A DNA stretch of 64,000 nt from Oceanospirillum sp048264105 (GTDB taxonomy: Bacteria > Pseudomonadota > Gammaproteobacteria > Pseudomonadales > Halomonadaceae). Below, in pieces: positions 36,501 to 43,829 of the stretch. The stretch is taken from NCBI GenBank assembly GCA_048264105.1, contig JBLXDJ010000002.1:707545-771544 (forward strand), written 5' to 3'. Under the pieces are notes generated by a model that had not been told where the DNA came from, made no database searches, and was given only the letters and a program-made list of their open reading frames with translations. Numbering within the stretch: the stretch's first letter is position 1; every line of letters starts with the position of its first letter. Position numbers and translations under genes: made by a program.

Positions 36501-36646
36501 ATACGGGTGATACGGCCGCGGTAGATATTTGCTTTCTTTTGCTCGCGGGAACCTGATTCAATGTCCAGATCATAAAGTCTCTGGCCATCTACAAGGGCAA
36601 CACGCAACTCTTCAGGTTGAGTTGCGTTGATTAGCATTCTTTTCAT
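33506..36646 (-). CDS. rne: Ribonuclease E
   Basis: RNase E is the essential single-strand endoribonuclease and degradosome scaffold. ATG 36646 gives MKRMLINATQPEELRVALVDGQRLYDLDIES, nearly identical to E. coli, and 1046 residues. The catalytic half has the S1 domain (about 35-125), the metal Asp residues in VSIDINSARATRG and IVIDFIDMTPV, and the zinc-link CPRCEGQG. The C-terminal half is low-complexity: an amphipathic membrane-anchor candidate KLIKGLGKLFAS near 570, Arg/Asn/Asp-rich repeats, then Ala/Glu/Pro-rich sequence. It ends in GRVANDPRLTRE. NDPR (1039-1042) matches the short motif reported to bind PNPase in Pseudomonas RNase E. A long leader suggests autoregulation. Confidence 0.96.
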   Translation of the reverse strand: MKRMLINATQPEELRVALVDGQRLYDLDIESGSREQKKANIYRGRITRIEPSLEAAFVDFGAERHGFLPLKEISKEYFSKKPSEIQGRINIKDVVKEGTEVIVQVDKEERGNKGAALTTFVSLAGRYLVLMPNNARAGGISRRIEGDDRTQLREAMSQLKTPSDMGVIVRTAGVGRSAEELQVDLDYLLQLWDAIKSAAMERPAPFLVYQESNVIIRAMRDYLRQDVGEVLIDSPEVFQEAMNFIQQVMPGFSNKIKQYEDPVPLFSRFQIESQIETAFQREVKLPSGGSIVIDHTEALVSIDINSARATRGSDIEETALNTNLEAADEIARQLRLRDIGGLIVIDFIDMTPVKNQREVENRMRDALKVDRARVQIGRISRFGLMEMSRQRLRPSLGETSGVVCPRCEGQGTIRDVQSLALSIMRLIEEEAMKDRTAQIRAILPVSVATFLLNEKRKTLSDIETRQGVELLIVPNPHMETPHYEVSRLRDDQLEGNGEESSFEISLESADKEEEAVAPKAPERPQAAVRSVVPTTPPPAPQAEQAPAEEGFFSKLIKGLGKLFASEEGEKAAPEKKTTQDESEKENRNNREKSNRNRRRNERKPRRDNRRDGNRNNRDDRNPRDNRDDRNPRDEKTDEKSNQSGRKSDNQKSDKRNERNNDRNNSERGNDRKRQNRDNRDQKAKEPVETPTEEALEQKAKAEARENNRPKNKRTRNNPRRRRRNRNSEGTEQNEVQNQNDAVSKNAAQEETQQAPKAQPAAKPEAEKAEQQSSDQKSTADKGQNTESAKAIWAKAEATIASQTDEPSVQSDTESAVEAAKATSAPAGGTQSAQEQKAPAAETVTEPAPKAEEVAQPAEAAATETANTEAAPETEKVTEEKVAEAVAVEETAAEPEAQPEAAQTENTQPAEAEAAEVTPEAPAEAEAEVEAAQATEAPAEEAPAAEAVAEEQATSTDVEKTEEPKAEAPAQTAEAAPAESGRKKRVSRKVRAKIAKETGDIELKIPTLQPNDEAVVLPTEKKEVVKKTRERKPRSGRVANDPRLTRE
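34740..34860 (-). repeat. Arg/Asn/Asp-rich degenerate repeat in rne
   Basis: The RNA-binding linker of RNase E contains NRDDRNPRD twice in direct succession and several more NR-D/R units, visible as an imperfect tandem repeat in the DNA. Such arrays are prone to length change between strains. They probably provide the arginine-rich RNA contacts of the scaffold half. Confidence 0.7.
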
Positions 36647-37319
36647 CGAAGTCTTTTGGGTCCTTGGGACACCCAAATGTCAGCGTGCTGACCAACCTTT
36701 TACATGGCTTGGAATCAATATTTTTATGCGTGCTTAATGCTCTTCATCAGCGGCTGCTTTTTGTATCTGACCTGCTTGTTTGGCAGTTCCCGATCATAGG
36801 GCCGTACTCTGACTGCTGTGCTTTCAGATCGTATAAAGTATCTGAAAAGGTGGCAGTTAAAGGCGAACAACATACTGGTGGCAAGGTACAGGACTGGATG
36901 ACGACAAATGATGATACCGGGGCTGGCAATCGGCCAGCGCTAAACAATCCAGTCGTTCCGCAAGTCTCACCGGACACGAAACATAAGTTGATCCGTTCGC
37001 ACTGTTCAGGTTGTCTGGGTGTGCTGTTAACGGAAATTGCAAGCTGCTCATTCAGCTCACATTCAATGTGTAATCTGTTACCATCTCGCTGTTGCCCGGC
37101 ACCCGTATAACAAACGGATGTTGTTCAGCAACTTAGCGGTGGTATCTGCCTGAAATGCCGGGCTGTTTTTCCTGTCGGGGGAGTTCATACCCCATCGTTC
37201 AGGTGTGCAGGCGACAATAGATGTCTGTTTATTAGTCTTTTTTCAGGCGGTCTGCAATATAGCAGTTATCGCACAAACCATCAATTTGATTTAATTGAAG
37301 AACTGCCCCGGGAGGCCAT
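36647..37319. promoter_or_regulatory. rne leader and rne-rluC divergent promoter region
   Basis: 673 bp with no gene, the largest gap in the window. In E. coli the long rne 5' leader folds into hairpins through which RNase E limits its own mRNA, so a structured leader is expected here. A clear candidate is the perfect inverted repeat TTTCAGAT (36822-36829) / ATCTGAAA (36840-36847) with a 10-base spacer. TGGCAGTT occurs as a direct repeat on both sides (36781-36788 and 36851-36858). I could not place promoters confidently. Confidence 0.5.
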
Positions 37320-38279
37320 GTGGCTGAAGCTGCTCACTCTGTTCGTTTTGTCACCATCGATAGTCATAATGAAGGCCAGCGGGTTGATAACTTTCTGATC
37401 ACCTTCCTGAAAGGGGTGCCAAAAACTCTTGTCTACCGGATTATCCGTAAGGGCGAGGTTCGGGTGAATAAAAAACGGGTGAAAGCGGTTTATCGTCTTC
37501 AGGCCGGAGATGTTGTACGTGTGCCGCCGGTTCGCGTGGCTGAGAAGGCGGAAGATATGCCGGTCAGTAAGGAGTTGGCACAGGCGCTTGAGTCGGCTGT
37601 TCTGAAAGAGACGGATGACTGGTTGGTGATCAATAAGCCTCAGGGACTGGCGGTGCATGCAGGTTCCGGTATTCAGGGCGGTTTGATCGAAAATATCCGT
37701 CAGATTCGCCCGGAGGGCAGTTACCTTGAACTGGTGCATCGACTGGATAAAGACACATCGGGTTGTCTGCTTATTGCCAAAAACCGGAAGGCGCTTAATT
37801 TTCTGCAGGAGCAGCTGAAAGCCAAGGCTTTTCGTAAAAAGTATCATGCTCTTGCGGTAGGTCGTTGGCCCCAGGCTCTGACGGAAGTCGACAAGCCCCT
37901 GAAGAAGCATGATGTTGGTGGTCGTGAGCGTGTCGTAAAAGTTGACCTCAAAGAGGGTAAGCCTTCCCTGACCCGCTTTAGGGTGCTGAAGCGTCTGAAT
38001 GCCCAAGGTGTTCAGTGCACCCTGGTTGAGGCCGAGCCGGTAACAGGGCGTACTCACCAGATTCGTGTGCATGCGCAGTCTGTGGGGCATAGCCTGGTTG
38101 GCGATGTGAAATACGGCGATGATAAGGTACATCAGCATTTCAAAGGGCTGGGGTTTAAGCGGTTGTTTCTTCATGCCGCTTCGCTGGGGTTTCCTGACCC
38201 TGCCACGGGAACTTTTATTGAGATCCGTGCGCCTTATGAGGCCAGTTTGCAGTCTATTCTTGAGCGTTTGTCAGATTAA
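37320..38279 (+). CDS. rluC: 23S rRNA pseudouridine synthase RluC
   Basis: RluC makes pseudouridines 955, 2504 and 2580 (E. coli numbering) in 23S rRNA. The 319-residue protein has an N-terminal S4 RNA-binding domain (about 18-75: GQRVDNFLITFLKGVPKTLVYRIIRKGEVRVN) and an RluA-type catalytic domain with HRLDKDTSG, catalytic Asp143. It starts at GTG 37320, with GGGAGG four bases before; an overlapping ATG at 37318 is in another frame. Divergent from rne, as in E. coli and Pseudomonas, and first of three genes with rluC-HAD-S49 order. Confidence 0.95.
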   Translation: MAEAAHSVRFVTIDSHNEGQRVDNFLITFLKGVPKTLVYRIIRKGEVRVNKKRVKAVYRLQAGDVVRVPPVRVAEKAEDMPVSKELAQALESAVLKETDDWLVINKPQGLAVHAGSGIQGGLIENIRQIRPEGSYLELVHRLDKDTSGCLLIAKNRKALNFLQEQLKAKAFRKKYHALAVGRWPQALTEVDKPLKKHDVGGRERVVKVDLKEGKPSLTRFRVLKRLNAQGVQCTLVEAEPVTGRTHQIRVHAQSVGHSLVGDVKYGDDKVHQHFKGLGFKRLFLHAASLGFPDPATGTFIEIRAPYEASLQSILERLSD

Positions 38280-38308
38280 TTCTTTGTGATCTTTATTTAG
38301 GATGTGTT

Positions 38309-38971
38309 GTGAAATATCCATTTGTTATTTTTGACTGGGATGGCACCTTGGTGGATTCCGAGGCGCGGATTATTACCAGTATGCAGGCGGCGGCGGATGA
38401 TTACGGCTGGCAGCCGGCGCTGACCGACGAGGCGGTACGTAACATCATTGGCCTGGCTTTGCCGGAGGCGATTCGTCATATCTGTCCCGGAATTGATGAG
38501 GAAGGTGTTGAGGCGATCCGTCACGGATACACGCATCATTTTCTGGAGCGCTCGAACCTTGAAATGCCTTTGTTTGAAGGAGTCAAAGAGGGCTTGCAGC
38601 GTCTGAAAGATGCAGGATGCATACTGGCGGTTGCTACCGGTAAAAGTCGCCGTGGCCTGGATCGGGTGTTGCCTGAGGTGGGACTCGAATCACTATTTGC
38701 TCATACCCGGTGTGCCGATGAGACACTCTCCAAGCCTGATCCCCTGATGTTGCATGAGCTGCTGGATGTGACCGGCTTTGATGTTCGGCAGGCGGTTATG
38801 GTGGGGGATACAGAATATGATCTGGGGATGGCAAAAAATGCCGGTATGGATCGTATTGCGGTGACCTATGGTGCGCACCATCCGGATCGGCTGTTGGGGT
38901 ATAAGCCGGTGTTGGTCGCAGATCGGTTTGCGGAGCTGGTGGATTGGCTGTTAGAAGCGTCAGTAAATTAG
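38309..38971 (+). CDS. HAD-family hydrolase (phosphoglycolate phosphatase-like)
   Basis: A 220-residue HAD superfamily IA phosphatase. Motif I is FDWDGTLVDSEA (nucleophile Asp9, acid/base Asp11), motif II is VATGKSRRG, Lys lies in SKPDPLM, and motif IV is MVGDTEYDLGMAKNAGM. A helical cap at about 15-85 is typical of Gph-like enzymes. The substrate cannot be read from sequence. It starts at GTG 38309 with AGGA five to six bases before, 29 bp after rluC and 15 bp before the S49 gene, so it is co-transcribed. Confidence 0.92.
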   Translation: MKYPFVIFDWDGTLVDSEARIITSMQAAADDYGWQPALTDEAVRNIIGLALPEAIRHICPGIDEEGVEAIRHGYTHHFLERSNLEMPLFEGVKEGLQRLKDAGCILAVATGKSRRGLDRVLPEVGLESLFAHTRCADETLSKPDPLMLHELLDVTGFDVRQAVMVGDTEYDLGMAKNAGMDRIAVTYGAHHPDRLLGYKPVLVADRFAELVDWLLEASVN

Positions 38972-38986
38972 GCAGGGATATAAGAT

Positions 38987-40042
38987 ATGAGTCAGTCAGA
39001 TTGGAATGAGCCCAAAGAGGGTGAACAGACCGGATTACCTGAACAGGCGTCAGCGGATGTCGGGTCTGAGCGTGTACAGAAAGCGTCTAAAGCTGCTGAG
39101 AAAGAGTCTGTGAATGAAGATCCGGTGGTTCAGCAGAATACCATGATGCAGACCTGGTTGATGGAGACTCTGAAAGAGCAGCGTCGTGCCCGTCGGTGGA
39201 AGCTGTTTTTCCGCTTTGTACGTTTTGCCGTTGTTGTTATCGCGCTGGCTGTCTTCTGGCAGTCAGCCAACAGAGTGGGTGGCGATGTTGTCTCCGGCGA
39301 GCATGTAGCGGTTGTTAATGTTCTGGGGCAGATCGGTGAAGAACAGGAGGCGAATGCGGATAGCCTGATCCGTGGTATTCGGGCTGCTTTTAACGATGGT
39401 GGCACCCGTGCCCTGATTCTGAATATCAACAGCCCCGGTGGCAGTCCGGTTCATTCCGGTGAGGTCTATGATGAGCTGGTTCGCCTGCGTGCCCTGAATC
39501 CCGATACACCTGTCTTTGCGGTGATCCGGGATATGGGGGGCTCTGGTGCTTATTATATTGCTGCCGGTGCGGATGAGATCTATGCCAATCGGGCAAGTCT
39601 GGTGGGATCTATCGGTGTGGTGTCGGCAGGCTTCGGTCTGGGCGGGTTAATTGAGAAGCTCGGCGTTGAGCGTCGGGTGTTTACCTCCGGCGATAATAAG
39701 GCGTTTCTTGATCCTTTTACCGACATGAGTGATCAGCAGGCGGAGTTCTGGCAGTCAGTGCTGACCGAGACGCATCAGCAGTTTATTAAAGCGGTAAAAG
39801 ATGGCCGTGGTGATCGTCTGGCGGATAATCCCGAGATTTTTTCGGGGCTGGTCTGGAGTGGTCAGCAGGCGGTTGATCTTGGCCTGATTGACGGACTTGC
39901 CAGTGTCCGGCAGGTAGCAGAGGAGCAGGTCGGTATCAGTCGTCTGATGGACTTTACACCGGAGCCGTCACCCTGGAAGCAGATCAGCCGTGAGATGGGT
40001 GTTCAGCTGAAGGCGTTGTTGAGTGAGCCGAAGCTGTACTGA
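38987..40042 (+). CDS. S49-family membrane peptidase (SppA-like)
   Basis: A 351-residue signal-peptide-peptidase-type serine protease of the short, single-domain form. An acidic cytoplasmic N-terminus of about 70 residues precedes one membrane helix (about 76-92). The catalytic domain has the Ser186 nucleophile in DMGGSGAYYIAAGADEIYA and the Lys238 general base in SGDNKAFLDPF. The 52-residue spacing equals that in Bacillus SppA. It probably degrades leftover signal peptides in the membrane. Third gene of the rluC operon, ended by a strong bidirectional terminator. Confidence 0.92.
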   Translation: MSQSDWNEPKEGEQTGLPEQASADVGSERVQKASKAAEKESVNEDPVVQQNTMMQTWLMETLKEQRRARRWKLFFRFVRFAVVVIALAVFWQSANRVGGDVVSGEHVAVVNVLGQIGEEQEANADSLIRGIRAAFNDGGTRALILNINSPGGSPVHSGEVYDELVRLRALNPDTPVFAVIRDMGGSGAYYIAAGADEIYANRASLVGSIGVVSAGFGLGGLIEKLGVERRVFTSGDNKAFLDPFTDMSDQQAEFWQSVLTETHQQFIKAVKDGRGDRLADNPEIFSGLVWSGQQAVDLGLIDGLASVRQVAEEQVGISRLMDFTPEPSPWKQISREMGVQLKALLSEPKLY

Positions 40043-40078
40043 TCTGCGCATGCTCGTTTAAGAAGTGGCACAGAATAT

Positions 40079-40111
40079 AAAAATACCGGGCTGAGGTAGC
40101 CCGGTATTTTT
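40079..40111. terminator. Bidirectional terminator between S49 gene and yceF
   Basis: Perfect 14-bp stem AAAAATACCGGGCT with its complement and a five-base loop, between convergent genes. Confidence 0.9.
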
Positions 40112-40135
40112 TTGTCTGGTGATAGAGGGGGCAGG

Positions 40136-40717
40136 CTAATCCAGGGGCGATACACCAAAGGCCTGAAGCAGGTCGCAAAGGGCGATTAAAGGTAAGCCAA
40201 TCAGTGCGTTGGGGTCTCTGCCGTTCAGTTTTTCAAACAGGGTGATCCCCAGTCCTTCTGATTTAAAACTGCCGGCGCAGTCCAGTGGTTGCTCGATTTC
40301 GATGTAACGCTCAATTTGGTGGTCACTGAGTTTACGGAAATGGACCTCAAAGGGTTCAACAAGGCTTTTTGTTCCGCCGGTTGCGGTATTGTGGATCGCT
40401 AGGCCGGTGTAAAAGGTGATTTTTTGTCCGCTGAAAGCGTTAAGTTGTTTTTGGGCGTTGTCTTTGGTGTGCGGTTTGCCGATAATGCGCCCGTCAAACG
40501 TAGCGACCTGGTCGCTGCCGATGATCAGGCTGTTAGGGTGGTTCTCTGCCAGAGCGAAGGCTTTCTCTCTGGCAAGGCGTTCTACCAGTGTGCTGGCACT
40601 TTCCTGATCGTGACTGGATTCGTCGATATCCGGAGCTGCCTGAACAAAGGGCAGACCCAGTTTTTCGAGTAACTGTTTGCGATAAGGTGATGTGGATGCC
40701 AGAACCAGTGAGAGCAT
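40136..40717 (-). CDS. yceF: m7GTP pyrophosphatase, Maf-like YceF
   Basis: A Maf-family nucleotide pyrophosphatase that removes modified nucleotides, in the YceF branch preferring 7-methyl-GTP. The 193 residues carry LASTSPYRKQLLEKLGLPF at the N-terminus, the catalytic Asp region IIGSDQVA, and the YceF-specific stretch SFKSEGLGITLFEKLNGRDPNALIGLPL (in two parts either side of GITLF). It is divergent from yceD, as in E. coli. Confidence 0.93.
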   Translation of the reverse strand: MLSLVLASTSPYRKQLLEKLGLPFVQAAPDIDESSHDQESASTLVERLAREKAFALAENHPNSLIIGSDQVATFDGRIIGKPHTKDNAQKQLNAFSGQKITFYTGLAIHNTATGGTKSLVEPFEVHFRKLSDHQIERYIEIEQPLDCAGSFKSEGLGITLFEKLNGRDPNALIGLPLIALCDLLQAFGVSPLD

Positions 40718-40875
40718 GTAAGTAATATCCTTTGAGTGGATGTTTATCGACTGCAGCTTTAACGCTAATGGTTAAAATTGGTGTTAACGATAAGCCTGGG
40801 AAATGGATAACCCCCTGAAAAGCGGATTGTATCTGATATTTTCAGAGATTATTTACTGTTCTTGTATTCAATCCT

Positions 40876-40904
40876 TTGACAGTTGCGGGTCATATCCCTA
40901 TTAT
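40876..40904 (+). promoter_or_regulatory. Strong sigma70-type promoter of yceD-rpmF
   Basis: TTGACA (40876-40881) and TATTAT (40899-40904) are separated by exactly 17 bp, close to consensus. The expected transcription start is at about 40910-40914, at or next to the yceD ATG (40914), and no Shine-Dalgarno lies before that ATG. The transcript would be leaderless or nearly so. Confidence 0.7.
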
Positions 40905-40913
40905 TGCGCGCTT

Positions 40914-41444
40914 ATGTTTGGTGACCGACTTCCCATTACAATCGAGCCGTACAAATTAGCTCGTGATGCCGGTGTTATTGAAGGGGATATTTCTCTTGAA
41001 AAATGCCATCGCGTGCTTGATGCCCTGGTGAGTAGTGAAGGGCATTGTCATGTGCGTCTTGAGTTCGATATTGACCCTCAGAGAATCCGCTTTGTGCGCG
41101 GTCAGCTGAAAGGCCTGTTTCAGGTTCCCTGCCAGCGCTGTATGCAAGCGATGCCTTTTGAGGTTGATAGCGAATTTCTGTTAGCTATCGCTGCTTCTGA
41201 TGAGGCTGCGGCTAACTTGCCGAAACAGTATGAACCGCTGATCGTCGAAGACGAGAAGCTTGAGTTATTACCTGTGATAGAAGACGAAATTCTTCTGACG
41301 CTACCCATTGCGTCATATCACGATGACGGTGATTGCTCGGTTACAAGTGAAATGCTGGTTTCAGGTGAGGAAGATGAAGTCCAACCTGAAACTAAACCGG
41401 AAAATCCTTTCAGTGTGCTTGAGCAGCTGAAAGGAAAACGTTAA
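40914..41444 (+). CDS. yceD: 23S rRNA accumulation protein YceD (DUF177)
   Basis: YceD (DUF177) is a 176-residue protein linked to 23S rRNA accumulation and large-subunit assembly, usually encoded before rpmF. The CQRCMQAMPF motif and the VEDEILLTLP segment are family hallmarks, and the C-terminus NPFSVLEQLKGKR matches E. coli. ATG 40914 gives MFGDRLPITIEPYKL, aligned with the E. coli start; the open frame upstream is not conserved-looking. Unusually, a near-consensus promoter ends only nine bases before this ATG and there is no Shine-Dalgarno. Confidence 0.93.
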   Translation: MFGDRLPITIEPYKLARDAGVIEGDISLEKCHRVLDALVSSEGHCHVRLEFDIDPQRIRFVRGQLKGLFQVPCQRCMQAMPFEVDSEFLLAIAASDEAAANLPKQYEPLIVEDEKLELLPVIEDEILLTLPIASYHDDGDCSVTSEMLVSGEEDEVQPETKPENPFSVLEQLKGKR

Positions 41445-41479
41445 CTGCAACCTCTAGTTGTATTTAGGAGTGAGTTGTC

Positions 41480-41659
41480 ATGGCTGTTCAAAAGAACCGT
41501 AAAACCCGTTCTAAGCGCGGTATGCGTCGTTCTCACGATGCACTGAGTGCGTCTACGCTTTCAGAAGATAAAAGCACTGGTGAAGTTCACCTGCGTCACC
41601 ACGTGACTGCAGATGGCTTCTACCGTGGCAACAAAGTGGTTGACAAAGGCGACGAATAA
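41480..41659 (+). CDS. rpmF: Ribosomal protein bL32
   Basis: A 59-residue bL32 of the large ribosomal subunit. The sequence MAVQKNRKTRSKRGMRRSHDAL at the start (given here as a family pattern, strongly basic), the HLRHHVTADGFYRG segment and the KVVDKGDE end align closely with E. coli L32. It has no zinc-binding cysteines, the usual gammaproteobacterial form. AGGAG lies nine bases before the ATG. It follows yceD by 35 bp and precedes plsX by nine. Confidence 0.97.
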   Translation: MAVQKNRKTRSKRGMRRSHDALSASTLSEDKSTGEVHLRHHVTADGFYRGNKVVDKGDE

Positions 41660-41668
41660 GGTCGACTT

Positions 41669-42682
41669 GTGTTAATCGCTATTGATGCGATGGGCGGGGA
41701 CTTTGGTCCCCGCGTTGCCGTCCCCGCTGCGCTAATGGCGCTCAAGAAAGACCCCCTTCTGTCTGTACTCCTTGTCGGTGATCTCCACGAGATTAAACCG
41801 CTGCTCCCTGAGAAATCCCCACTTCTCGACCGGATTGTTCTTCGTCATTCTGATATCTCTGTTGCCATGGGTGATAGCCCCAAGCATGTCCTGCGCCATC
41901 AGAAAGGTTCTTCTATACATGTGGCGGTTCAGGCTGTTGCTGATAAAGAGGCGGTTGCCTGTGTGAGTGCCGGTAATACCGGTGCGTTGGCGGTTATCAG
42001 TCGTTACCTGTTGAAAATGTACCCTGGCGTCAGTCGTCCGGCGATCTGCAGTCAGCTACCGGCAAAAGGTGGTGAATGTCTGATGTTGGATCTGGGGGCT
42101 AATTTGGGTTGTGATGCCGATGATCTCTATCAGTTTGCTCTGATGGGTTCGGCGATGGCAGAAGTGATGCAGGATAAAGCGATGCCCTCTGTTGGTCTGC
42201 TGAATGTGGGTGAAGAAGAGTTGAAGGGTACCGATCTGGTGCGTGAGGCGGCAGCCATACTTTCAGCATCTGAGGCGATTCACTACAAAGGTTTTGTTGA
42301 AGGTAGTGATATTTTTGCCGGTCAGGTCGATGTGATCGTTTGTGATGGCGTCTCAGGTAATACGGCTCTGAAAACCAGTGAAGGTGTGGTTCGTTTTCTG
42401 TTTCAGGAAATTCGTAAAGGCTTTAAGCGCACCCTTTATGGTCGGCTGGTCAGTGTGCTGGTCAGGCCTGTGCTGAAAAGTATCAAGCGTTCGCTGAATC
42501 CTGAGCGCTACAATGGTGCGGTTCTTCTGGGGTTGCAGGGTGTTGTGGTGAAAAGCCATGGTGCTGCTGAAGTGGAAGGCTTTTATCGTGCCATTGTGCA
42601 TGCAACGCAGGCGGCAAAATCCGGATTGTGTCGTCGTGTGGGTGAAAAAGTCGCAAACAGTAACACGGGTATGAATTTGTAA
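41669..42682 (+). CDS. plsX: Phosphate acyltransferase PlsX
   Basis: PlsX converts acyl-ACP to acyl-phosphate for phospholipid synthesis, acting peripherally at the membrane. The 337-residue protein begins MLIAIDAMGGDFGP, the family signature, and contains ACVSAGNTGALAVISRY and DGVSGNTALKTSEG. The start is GTG 41669, with AAGG seven bases before. In E. coli fabH would follow. Here the next gene is fabD after a 179-bp gap containing its own promoter. Confidence 0.96.
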   Translation: MLIAIDAMGGDFGPRVAVPAALMALKKDPLLSVLLVGDLHEIKPLLPEKSPLLDRIVLRHSDISVAMGDSPKHVLRHQKGSSIHVAVQAVADKEAVACVSAGNTGALAVISRYLLKMYPGVSRPAICSQLPAKGGECLMLDLGANLGCDADDLYQFALMGSAMAEVMQDKAMPSVGLLNVGEEELKGTDLVREAAAILSASEAIHYKGFVEGSDIFAGQVDVIVCDGVSGNTALKTSEGVVRFLFQEIRKGFKRTLYGRLVSVLVRPVLKSIKRSLNPERYNGAVLLGLQGVVVKSHGAAEVEGFYRAIVHATQAAKSGLCRRVGEKVANSNTGMNL

Positions 42683-42708
42683 ATTTGGCCTCGATTTTTT
42701 TTTTGCTG

Positions 42709-42726
42709 TGCTATAATCGCGCGCTA
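42709..42726 (+). promoter_or_regulatory. Extended -10 promoter with GC-rich discriminator before fabD
   Basis: TGCTATAAT (extended -10, TATAAT at 42712-42717) is followed directly by CGCGCGC. No good -35 is present, consistent with an extended -10 promoter. GC-rich discriminators are typical of promoters repressed by ppGpp. A CTCAGC/GCTGAG hairpin lies further along the leader before the fabD Shine-Dalgarno. Confidence 0.6.
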
Positions 42727-42861
42727 TTCTGGCCCGGGTGGTTGGATTAAGGCTTCGCCCCAGTGCTATCAAGTGGGCAAGATGCAAGGATCATAAGGGG
42801 CTCAGCGCTACAGCAGGTAAGGCTGAGGCCTCATTAATAATAACAGTGTAAAGGGTTTGCT

Positions 42862-43806
42862 ATGACACAGTCCCTGGCTTTTGTTTTTCCTGGACAGGGT
42901 TCGCAGGCAGTAGGCATGCTGAGTGAACTGGCTGATCGTTATGCGGTAGTTCGCACAACATTCGAAGAAGCCTCACAAATTTTAGGTTATGACCTCTGGC
43001 AGCTGGTACAGGAAGGCCCTGCAGAGACATTAAACCAAACCGATAAAACCCAACCGGCTATCCTGACCGCCAGTGTTGCTATCTGGCGTGTATGGCAGGA
43101 GCTGGAAGGTCCTCGTCCGGCGATGGTTTCCGGCCATAGTCTGGGTGAATACAGCGCCCTGGTGTGTGCGGGCGCAATGAGTTTTGCTGATGCTGTTCGC
43201 CTGGTTAAACTGCGTGGCGAGTTTATGCAGCAGGCAGTGCCTGAGGGTACAGGCGCTATGGCCGCTATTCTTGGTCTGGCGGACGATAAAGTTGAAGAAG
43301 CCTGTCAGGCTGTTGCCGAGGGTGATGTTGTGGCTCCGGTCAACTACAATTGCCCGGGTCAGGTTGTGATTGCAGGTAGTGCCGCAGCGGTTGAGCGTGC
43401 AGGTGCTAAGTGTCAGGAACTGGGTGCGAAGCGTGTTGTTCCGCTTCCGGTCAGTGTTCCGTCTCACTGTGATCTGATGAAGCCTGCGGCAGAGCGACTG
43501 GCTGCGGAGCTGGACAAGATTACGATCGAAGAGCCACGTATCCCGGTTGTTCAGAATGTTGATGGTCTGCCTCATAGCAATGTCGATACCATCCGTGAGA
43601 ACCTGTTGGCTCAACTGTACAGCCCTGTTCGCTGGGTATCCTGTGTTGAGCATATGATTGCGCAGGGTGTTGATACGACGGTTGAGTGTGGTCCGGGCAA
43701 AGTTTTGGCTGGTCTTAATAAGAAGATTCAGCGTAGCCTGAAAGTTCTGGCGGTTAATGACCCTGAGTCATTAACATCGACCATTGAGCTGGTTAAAGGC
43801 GCCTAA
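42862..43806 (+). CDS. fabD: Malonyl-CoA:ACP transacylase
   Basis: FabD loads malonyl groups onto acyl carrier protein for fatty acid elongation. The 314-residue protein has the FPGQGSQAVGM start, the nucleophile Ser93 in GHSLGEYSAL and His202 in VPSHCDLMKP, with the same spacing as E. coli. AAAGGG precedes the ATG. It heads fabD-fabG-acpP-fabF with a 23-bp gap to fabG. Confidence 0.97.
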   Translation: MTQSLAFVFPGQGSQAVGMLSELADRYAVVRTTFEEASQILGYDLWQLVQEGPAETLNQTDKTQPAILTASVAIWRVWQELEGPRPAMVSGHSLGEYSALVCAGAMSFADAVRLVKLRGEFMQQAVPEGTGAMAAILGLADDKVEEACQAVAEGDVVAPVNYNCPGQVVIAGSAAAVERAGAKCQELGAKRVVPLPVSVPSHCDLMKPAAERLAAELDKITIEEPRIPVVQNVDGLPHSNVDTIRENLLAQLYSPVRWVSCVEHMIAQGVDTTVECGPGKVLAGLNKKIQRSLKVLAVNDPESLTSTIELVKGA

Positions 43807-43829
43807 GTTTTACTCTTACGGAGAATCAG

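Noticed and set aside
36664..37110. 148-codon plus-strand frame in the rne leader region
   Set aside because: No Shine-Dalgarno, no recognisable domain, and it lies in a region expected to encode the rne mRNA leader.
40803..40913. 37-codon extension of YceD
   Set aside because: It covers the strong promoter and does not align with YceD proteins; no Shine-Dalgarno precedes it.
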